Source of the DNA: JBFYKJ01 sp041306005
Lineage (GTDB): Archaea; Altiarchaeota; Altiarchaeia; JAFGQM01
Direction: 5' to 3'
NCBI GenBank assembly: GCA_041306005.1
Contig: JBFYKJ010000100.1
Coordinates: 1 to 9,253 of the forward strand
Length of the DNA stretch: 9,253 nt
The notes beneath the pieces are model-generated. The model had not been told where the DNA came from, made no database searches, and worked only from the letters and a program-made list of their open reading frames with translations. A program made the translations under genes and the position numbers. How positions within the stretch are numbered: position 1 is the first letter of the stretch; each line of letters starts with the position of its first letter. Shown here in pieces: positions 5,491 through 9,253 of this stretch.

Positions 5491-6631
5491 ACTTTCTCCT
5501 GAGCAGCGCTACCCTACTGTCCTCTTTCGAATCCTGGAGCTCGAAGCCCGCAAGCTCCCCGAGCTTTTTTGACAAATCGAGTATCTCCTGGTGGGAAAGC
5601 ATGTTGTCAAGGGTCAGCCGCTTGCGCGAATAGCCGACGCACATGTAGGACTTGACCTCTATCGCATCCGGGTCCGCCTTGTTTATCAGCTCGGCGAACT
5701 TGGGCAGCAGCTTTTCATCGTCGTTCCAGCCCTTGACCATAGTCATCCTGATGACGCGCCTGCATTTGAACAGCGGGAACATGTCTATCGTCTCATTCAC
5801 CTTCTCCCAGGCTTCGGGGATTATCGGCCGGTCAATCTGCCGGTAGAGCTCCTTTGTCGGGGCCTCGAGGCTGAGGTACAGCTGGGTCGGCTCGCGGACA
5901 AGCTCGCGCAGGCGGTCCGGGAACGTGCCATTCGTGACAAGGAACGTGCTCTCAAAGCCGTGGCGGTGGAAGCTGCCGATGAGGTCGCCTATCTGCGGGT
6001 ATATCGTCGGCTCGCCGGCGAGGCTTATCGCGGCTTGTGTGGGATTCTGGGCTTCCTCCCACTTCTTTTGGTCTACCCTCTCGGAAAGGCCGCCATAGCC
6101 GCTTAGAAGGAGCCTTTGCGCCTTTATCGACTCCTCGACTATGAAGTCCGGTTCGTCCCACTCTTTCAGATCCGTCCCGATAGTCCACTCGACCGGGCGC
6201 CAGCAGTAGACGCACTTTTGCGTGCAGTGCGCAACGGCGGGCGTCATCTGCAAGCAGCGGTGGGACTGTATCCCATAGAATTGTTCCTTATAGCAAACGG
6301 CCTTGTTCATCAGGCTCCTGCGCGTCCATTCGCATACTTTGACTGCAGAGTGGCGGCCCACAAGGTGGTAGTGCTGCTTGACGAGCAGCTTTTGAAGCTC
6401 TTCGGGTATGAATGATTCCGGCGGCTTTGGCTGGGCTTGGCCCGGGGCGCCCGCATTCCCCCTGGCGGCGGCCGCTGCGGCTGCCGCATACGCGTGACCC
6501 GCAGCTGCCGTTTTAGCCGTCAAAGGCTCTTTTTTGGCCTCTTGCTTCACCTTTTCGGCCTTTTTGGGGCTACTGGCAGTTGCATCCAACGAGGCAGCCT
6601 TAGCCGAAATGACGGTTTTTTTGACCCCCAT
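5489..6631 (-). CDS. taw1: tRNA 4-demethylwyosine synthase (radical SAM, Taw1/TYW1 family)
   Basis: This enzyme condenses m1G37 of tRNA-Phe with carbons from pyruvate to form the tricyclic 4-demethylwyosine, after Trm5 and before the Taw2 steps; neither of those is in the window. The protein has 380 residues from ATG 6631. The radical-SAM [4Fe-4S] motif is CTQKCVYC (C136, C140, C143). The second Fe-S cluster of this family is also present: C100, C113 and C126, spaced 13 and 13, with C126-C136 spaced 10, exactly as C26/C39/C52/C62 of the Pyrococcus abyssi enzyme. K115 in CYKEQF matches the Schiff-base lysine (K41). SLAGEPTIYP and MTMVKGWNDDE are further family signatures. Residues 1 to about 70 are an extra Lys/Ala-rich tail, including an alanine run, and are probably disordered. 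An upstream in-frame ATG at 6682 would add 17 unlikely residues. The stop lies inside the first 30-bp repeat. Confidence 0.95.
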   Translation of the reverse strand: MGVKKTVISAKAASLDATASSPKKAEKVKQEAKKEPLTAKTAAAGHAYAAAAAAAARGNAGAPGQAQPKPPESFIPEELQKLLVKQHYHLVGRHSAVKVCEWTRRSLMNKAVCYKEQFYGIQSHRCLQMTPAVAHCTQKCVYCWRPVEWTIGTDLKEWDEPDFIVEESIKAQRLLLSGYGGLSERVDQKKWEEAQNPTQAAISLAGEPTIYPQIGDLIGSFHRHGFESTFLVTNGTFPDRLRELVREPTQLYLSLEAPTKELYRQIDRPIIPEAWEKVNETIDMFPLFKCRRVIRMTMVKGWNDDEKLLPKFAELINKADPDAIEVKSYMCVGYSRKRLTLDNMLSHQEILDLSKKLGELAGFELQDSKEDSRVALLRRK

Positions 6632-6694
6632 AGCCCTAAATATGCAGCGGCAGGCAGAAAAAACCGTGATGTTAAAGGGCATAAAAAGAGTCCA

Positions 6695-6711
6695 AAAAAC
6701 ATCATGTTTTT
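6695..6711. promoter_or_regulatory. Perfect 17-bp inverted repeat in the taw1/PRC-barrel divergent region
   Basis: Arms AAAAACAT and ATGTTTTT are separated by a single C. The right arm overlaps a TATA-like sequence on the minus strand (GTATAAAAA, 6707-6715) that could serve taw1 with a leader of about 55 nt. A palindrome on a promoter fits a binding site for a dimeric regulator, but the arms are A/T-rich and may be simple promoter sequence. A second minus-strand box, TTTTTATG (6680-6687), is an alternative taw1 promoter. Confidence 0.4.
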
Positions 6712-6741
6712 ATACTTTGAAGCATTAACTTGACGGCACAC

Positions 6742-6748
6742 TTATAAA
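6742..6748 (+). promoter_or_regulatory. TATA box of the PRC-barrel gene
   Basis: TTATAAA centred near 6745, 26 bases before the ATG at 6771, is the classic archaeal spacing for transcription starting at or next to the start codon. It argues for ATG 6771 and a leaderless message rather than the in-frame TTG at 6750. Confidence 0.65.
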
Positions 6749-6770
6749 GTTGCTGAATTATTGCAACAAA

Positions 6771-7106
6771 ATGGCAAGATTTGTGGTTGCGAGGCAGTTG
6801 GGTGGTAAGAGGTCAATAACCACGACCGGAAAGGAGATCGGCAGGCTTGACGACATAATAGTCGACGAGTCGACCGGCGAGATGGAAAGCATAATCATCG
6901 AGCCGGACGCCGAGACCGCCGAGGACGTGCGGTTCCCGAAGGACAGCAACGGGGACTTCCTCATACCGTTCAAGGCTGTGAGGGCCATCAGTGACGTGAT
7001 AGTCATCGAGGAGGCCCCGGCGCCCATAATGCAGTCTGCGTCAGTCGCAGCGGCGGGGGCACCAACGCCAAGGCACTACCACCAGGCCTCTGCAGCCCGC
7101 ATGTAA
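6771..7106 (+). CDS. PRC-barrel domain protein
   Basis: A 111-residue protein. Residues 1-83 match the stand-alone archaeal PRC-barrel pattern: MARFVVARQLGGKRSI, GKEIGRLDDIIVDESTGEME, SIIIEPD, a charged loop, then FLIPFKAVRAISDVIVIEE. PRC barrels are small beta domains found in photosynthetic reaction centre subunit H and in the rRNA-processing factor RimM. The archaeal single-domain members have no settled function, though an RNA- or ribosome-related role is often suggested. Residues 84-111 are a low-complexity Ala/Pro tail ending in histidines and Arg-Met, probably flexible. There is no signal peptide or membrane segment. The gene stands alone on this strand, divergent from taw1 with its own TATA box, and is followed by a hairpin-rich segment. 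Confidence 0.88.
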   Translation: MARFVVARQLGGKRSITTTGKEIGRLDDIIVDESTGEMESIIIEPDAETAEDVRFPKDSNGDFLIPFKAVRAISDVIVIEEAPAPIMQSASVAAAGAPTPRHYHQASAARM

Positions 7107-7235
7107 GGGGTGCAGCAAGGCGCGGAAGGCATGAGGAGAGCCTCTAGGGCGCCCCACCCGGTAACCCTATATCCCCTCGCCGGTGAAAGCCGGGGTGTCA
7201 TTGGATTAGCTGAAGCTGTATGACTAACAAGTGCC
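7107..7235 (+). other. Hairpin-rich non-coding segment after the PRC-barrel gene
   Basis: No reading frame here looks coding. Three potential hairpins lie end to end. The first pairs GGGGTGC (7107-7113) with GCGCCCC (7149-7155), 7 bp including one G-U, directly after the stop codon. The second pairs CACCCGG (7155-7161) with CCGGGGTG (7190-7197), with one bulge. The third pairs GTCAT (7197-7201) with ATGAC (7220-7224), enclosing an AGC-TGAA-GCT stem-loop. It could be a structured 3' untranslated region or an unrecognised RNA. No C/D boxes, T-tract or known RNA family was seen. Confidence 0.3.
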
Positions 7236-7302
7236 GGGGCAATTGACTCAAAAAGCTAGGGCAGTTTGACTCAAAAAGCTGGGGCAATTGACTCAAAAAA
7301 CG
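7236..7302. repeat. Three tandem 22-23-bp repeats with T-tracts
   Basis: Three copies of GGG-CA-(A/G)TT-TGACTC-AAAAA occur, with GACTC at 7245, 7268 and 7290 (spacing 23 and 22). Each contains TTGACTCAA, palindromic apart from its centre base, except that copy two is preceded by GT rather than AA. On the minus strand each copy presents T5 or T6. Confidence 0.88.
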
Positions 7303-7303
7303 A
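7250..7303 (-). terminator. Triple oligo-T terminator of the GGGP synthase gene
   Basis: Read from the GGGP synthase stop codon on the minus strand, T6, T5 and T5 tracts follow at intervals of about 22-23 bases, the first only a few bases after the stop. They are carried by the tandem repeats. Serial oligo-U tracts suit archaeal intrinsic termination and would protect the converging PRC-barrel transcript. Confidence 0.5.
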
Positions 7304-8083
7304 TTATTTCCCTATCCGCTTCCTGCCCTCTTCCTTGACCGCCTTGACGAGCTTAGAGACTTTCTCCTTTACGTCCTTGGCGTTCTCGATTGCAGTCCCT
7401 ACCTGGACGGCATCGGCGCCTGCCCTGATATCGGCCCTCGCCTGCACCTCGGTCTTTATGCCGCCCGCGACTATGTAGAAGGTCTCCGGGCTTATGGCGG
7501 AGTGGACTGCCGCCACCATCTCCGGGGGAACCGGCTCCGGCGGGTTTGACCCGGCGTCGGTGAGGATGAACCTAAAGCCCATGTATTCCGCGGCAAGCGC
7601 CATCGCGGCCGCGATCTTCGGCTTGTTGAGCGGGATGGGGTTTGAATCCCCGACCCATGCGACAGTCCCGCCGTCGCCGACGACCATATAAGCGACAGGC
7701 AGCGGCTCTATCCCGATTTTCTTCACCACGGGCGCGGCAAGCATCTGCGCCTGGGTAATCCAATAGGGGTTGCGCGAGTTTATCATGCTCATGAAGTAGA
7801 TGGAGTCGGCCTTTGCGGTGACTGTCGCGATGTTCCCGGGGAAGAGGTTCACCGGCACGCTGACGGCCTTCTTTATCTCGGAGACCGTCACGTCAAGGGC
7901 CTGGCCCTGCACGCCTATGGAGCCGCCTACGACTATCATGTCCGCGCCGGCTTCGTATGCTTCCCGCGCAGACCTGACGGCGTCATCCAAACCGGCGTAA
8001 TCCAGCGGGTCTATGACCGCGAAGAATAAGGCGCCCTCGTTCTTTTTCTTCTCGTTTAGGTATTCCTCTACCTTGAAGGCCAT
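7304..8083 (-). CDS. Geranylgeranylglyceryl phosphate synthase, group II
   Basis: This enzyme joins geranylgeranyl diphosphate to sn-glycerol-1-phosphate, the first committed step to archaeal ether lipids, on a TIM barrel. The protein has 259 residues. Family blocks appear in order: FFAVIDPLD (20-28, Mg/diphosphate site), AGADMIVVGGSIGV (45-58), VPVNLFPGN (76-84), YFMSMINSRNPYWI (96-109), PLPVAYMVVGDGGTVAWVG (127-145), YMGFRFILTDAGSNPPEPVP (167-186) and YIVAGGIKTEVQA (203-215) with AGADAVQVGT (221-230), the last two being the phosphate-binding loops. The TDAGSN block usually reads LEAGSG in group II, so the conserved Glu is Asp here. ATG 8083 begins MAFKVEEYLNEK, the normal family N-terminus; the 33 open codons upstream do not look coding. 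It is divergent from pyrC and has repeated T-tracts downstream. Confidence 0.93.
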   Translation of the reverse strand: MAFKVEEYLNEKKKNEGALFFAVIDPLDYAGLDDAVRSAREAYEAGADMIVVGGSIGVQGQALDVTVSEIKKAVSVPVNLFPGNIATVTAKADSIYFMSMINSRNPYWITQAQMLAAPVVKKIGIEPLPVAYMVVGDGGTVAWVGDSNPIPLNKPKIAAAMALAAEYMGFRFILTDAGSNPPEPVPPEMVAAVHSAISPETFYIVAGGIKTEVQARADIRAGADAVQVGTAIENAKDVKEKVSKLVKAVKEEGRKRIGK

Positions 8084-8104
8084 GTCGGTATATTTTAACC
8101 CTAA

Positions 8105-8115
8105 CCCATAAAAAC
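8105..8115 (-). promoter_or_regulatory. TATA-like box of the GGGP synthase gene
   Basis: The minus strand reads GTTTTTATGGG, centred near 8111, about 28 bases before the ATG at 8083, which would give a nearly leaderless message. A second A/T run, TTAAAATATA (8089-8098), is too close to the start codon to be the TATA box for that start. Confidence 0.4.
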
Positions 8116-8132
8116 TAACCCGGGGGGGCAAT

Positions 8133-8152
8133 CCCGCGCGGGCCTGCGCCCG
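8133..8152. other. GC-rich palindrome and hairpin in the divergent region
   Basis: CCCGCGCGGG (8133-8142) is a perfect palindrome, overlapped by a perfect CGGGC/GCCCG stem with a CTGC loop (8139-8152). It sits between the GGGP synthase promoter and the 25-bp repeats. Its function is unknown, and in GC-rich DNA such short palindromes can arise by chance. Confidence 0.3.
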
Positions 8153-8170
8153 TAGAGGAGTTGCCGGTAT

Positions 8171-8236
8171 ACCCCCATACAAGACCTGCTAAGACCCCCC
8201 AATACAAGACTTCCCAAGATACCCTTATACAATACT
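8171..8236. repeat. Three imperfect 25-bp repeats upstream of pyrC
   Basis: A C-tract followed by ATACAAGAC occurs at 8177 and 8202, and ATACAATAC at 8227, exactly 25 bases apart; AAGA also recurs between copies. The last copy includes TTATAC (8225-8230), the best TATA candidate for pyrC, about 20 bases before its ATG, which is slightly short for a leaderless start. Regular spacing of about two helical turns and a half in a promoter could mark repeated regulator sites or a promoter duplication. Confidence 0.65.
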
Positions 8237-8246
8237 GAAGACCGAG

Positions 8247-9253
8247 ATGGCCGACCTGCTGATAGAGGGTGGAAAAGTGATGGGCCCGCGAAGCCTCGTC
8301 GACGCGAACCTTGTCATAGAGGGCGGGAGGATAATAGGGATAACCAAGGAGGCCATACCGGCAGACAGGGTGATAGACGCGAGGGGCCTTTATGTCATAC
8401 CCGGGCTCATAGACCCGCACGTGCACTTCAGGGACCCGGGGCAGACTGAGAAGGAGGACTGGAGGACCGGCTCGCAAGCGGCAGCTGCCGGTGGCGTGAC
8501 GACCGTCCTTGACATGCCGAACAACGACCCTCCGACGACTACTGCCAAGAGGCTTGATGAGAAGAGGGGGATCGCCTCAAGTAAGAGCATAGTCGATTTC
8601 GGGCTGTTCATCGCGGCCGACAACAAGAACCTTGAGGAGCTGAAGGCCGCCAAGAACCCGGTCGGGGTCAAGTTCTTCCTGGGAAAGACGACCGGGGACA
8701 TGACCTTTGACATCCGCAAGCTGCCGGAATACCTAAGCGAGCTGAAGAAGCTGAACAGGCTTGCAGCGTTCCACTGCGAGAAGATGGAGCTGATGGCGAA
8801 ATACCGGAAAGACAAGTTCAATTACCTATCAGACGTGCGGCCGCCCATCTGCGAGTCGATGTCGATAAGGGACGCGGTGAAATCGATGCACAACAACCGC
8901 GTGCACATATGCCACGTCAGCACGGAGATGGGGCTTGACGAGATAAAGAGGGCACAAAGCCTTAGCGGGCACGTGACCTGCGAGGCCACACCGCAACACC
9001 TCCTGCTGACAAAGGAGGACGAGAAGAAGAGGGGCGCTTACCTTAAGATGTATCCTCCGCTAAGGGGGAATGTCGACAGGGCCGCGCTCTGGGACGGGAT
9101 AAAGGCGGGGCTTGTAACCATGATAGCCACAGACCACGCGCCGCACCTGAAGTCGGAAAAGGAGCTCCCGTTCAATGAGGCCCCGGGCGGCGTTCCAGGG
9201 GTGGAAACGCGCCTGCCGCTCATGCTCAAGCACCTTGATTTGAGGATGGTCGT
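8247..9253 (+). CDS. pyrC: Dihydroorotase (3' end outside window)
   Basis: This enzyme catalyses reversible cyclisation of carbamoyl-aspartate to dihydroorotate, the third step of pyrimidine synthesis. The frame is open from ATG 8247 through the right edge, giving 335 full codons; about 80-90 residues should be missing. It starts MADLLIEGGKV, the usual small beta-domain N-terminus. The metal site is DPHVHFRDP (56-64; H58 and H60), K142 in GVKFFLG (the lysine that is carboxylated in the family branch that uses it), H176 in FHCE, H223 in CHVST and D296 in ATDHAPH. LDMPNNDPPTTT (88-99) and APGGVPGVETRLPLML are substrate-loop signatures that favour dihydroorotase over hydantoinase; allantoinase is the closest alternative. 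It is divergent from the GGGP synthase gene, with 25-bp repeats in front. No strong Shine-Dalgarno sequence is seen. Confidence 0.94.
   Translation, partial: MADLLIEGGKVMGPRSLVDANLVIEGGRIIGITKEAIPADRVIDARGLYVIPGLIDPHVHFRDPGQTEKEDWRTGSQAAAAGGVTTVLDMPNNDPPTTTAKRLDEKRGIASSKSIVDFGLFIAADNKNLEELKAAKNPVGVKFFLGKTTGDMTFDIRKLPEYLSELKKLNRLAAFHCEKMELMAKYRKDKFNYLSDVRPPICESMSIRDAVKSMHNNRVHICHVSTEMGLDEIKRAQSLSGHVTCEATPQHLLLTKEDEKKRGAYLKMYPPLRGNVDRAALWDGIKAGLVTMIATDHAPHLKSEKELPFNEAPGGVPGVETRLPLMLKHLDLRMV

Noticed and set aside
7197..7229. H/ACA guide RNA
   Set aside because: There is a hairpin with ACA just after it, but the upper stem is only 3 bp, with no kink-turn and no convincing pseudouridylation pocket.
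8100..8108. TTAGGG-like repeats (GGGTTAGGGTTA on the minus strand)
   Set aside because: Only two units, in a promoter of a circular-type archaeal chromosome; most likely chance.

Overview
The window is archaeal chromosomal DNA, GC-rich and densely packed. The evidence is gene content: a single-chain family B replicative polymerase with exonuclease, a geranylgeranylglyceryl phosphate synthase (archaeal ether lipids), the radical-SAM wyosine enzyme Taw1, a Dim1/KsgA-type rRNA dimethylase, a PRC-barrel protein, TATA-type promoters placed for leaderless mRNAs, and a box C/D guide RNA. The exact lineage cannot be fixed from sequence alone. Gene fusion, short intergenic gaps and divergent small proteins would suit a DPANN-like archaeon, but that is inference.

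Layout. (1) 1-1121 (+): the 3' part of an in-frame fusion of 16S rRNA dimethyladenosine transferase (KsgA/Dim1) with threonylcarbamoyl-AMP synthase (TsaC/Sua5 core), the first enzyme of tRNA t6A37 synthesis. (2) 1162-1291 (+): a box C/D sRNA lying in what looks like an ordinary convergent intergenic gap. It has a C/D kink-turn closed by a terminal stem, two exact 12-nt guides, and an unusual 64-nt rod-like hairpin in place of the usual short D'-C' loop. Its D guide matches the elongator tRNA-Met anticodon loop with C34 exactly at the methylated position. (3) 1314-3641 (-): DNA polymerase B. (4) 3732-4094 (+): small coiled-coil protein. (5) 4163-5314 (-): secreted or membrane-anchored protein of unknown function. 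(6) 5371-5490: tandem 30-bp repeats carrying TATA-like boxes. (7) 5489-6631 (-): Taw1. (8) 6771-7106 (+): PRC-barrel protein. (9) 7107-7303: hairpin-rich segment, then T-tract repeats. (10) 7304-8083 (-): GGGP synthase. (11) 8084-8246: divergent promoter region with 25-bp repeats. (12) 8247 to the window end (+): dihydroorotase, cut by the edge.

How the genes relate. The left end is an RNA-modification locus: KsgA acts on 16S rRNA, TsaC starts t6A37, the sRNA apparently guides 2'-O-methylation of C34 of tRNA-Met, and Taw1 (about 4 kb away) modifies G37 of tRNA-Phe. The other genes are unrelated housekeeping functions (replication, lipid, pyrimidine). Three intergenic regions each hold a different short tandem repeat, placed at a promoter or a 3' end. 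No gap exceeds 300 bases, and no tRNA, rRNA, insertion sequence or CRISPR array was seen.
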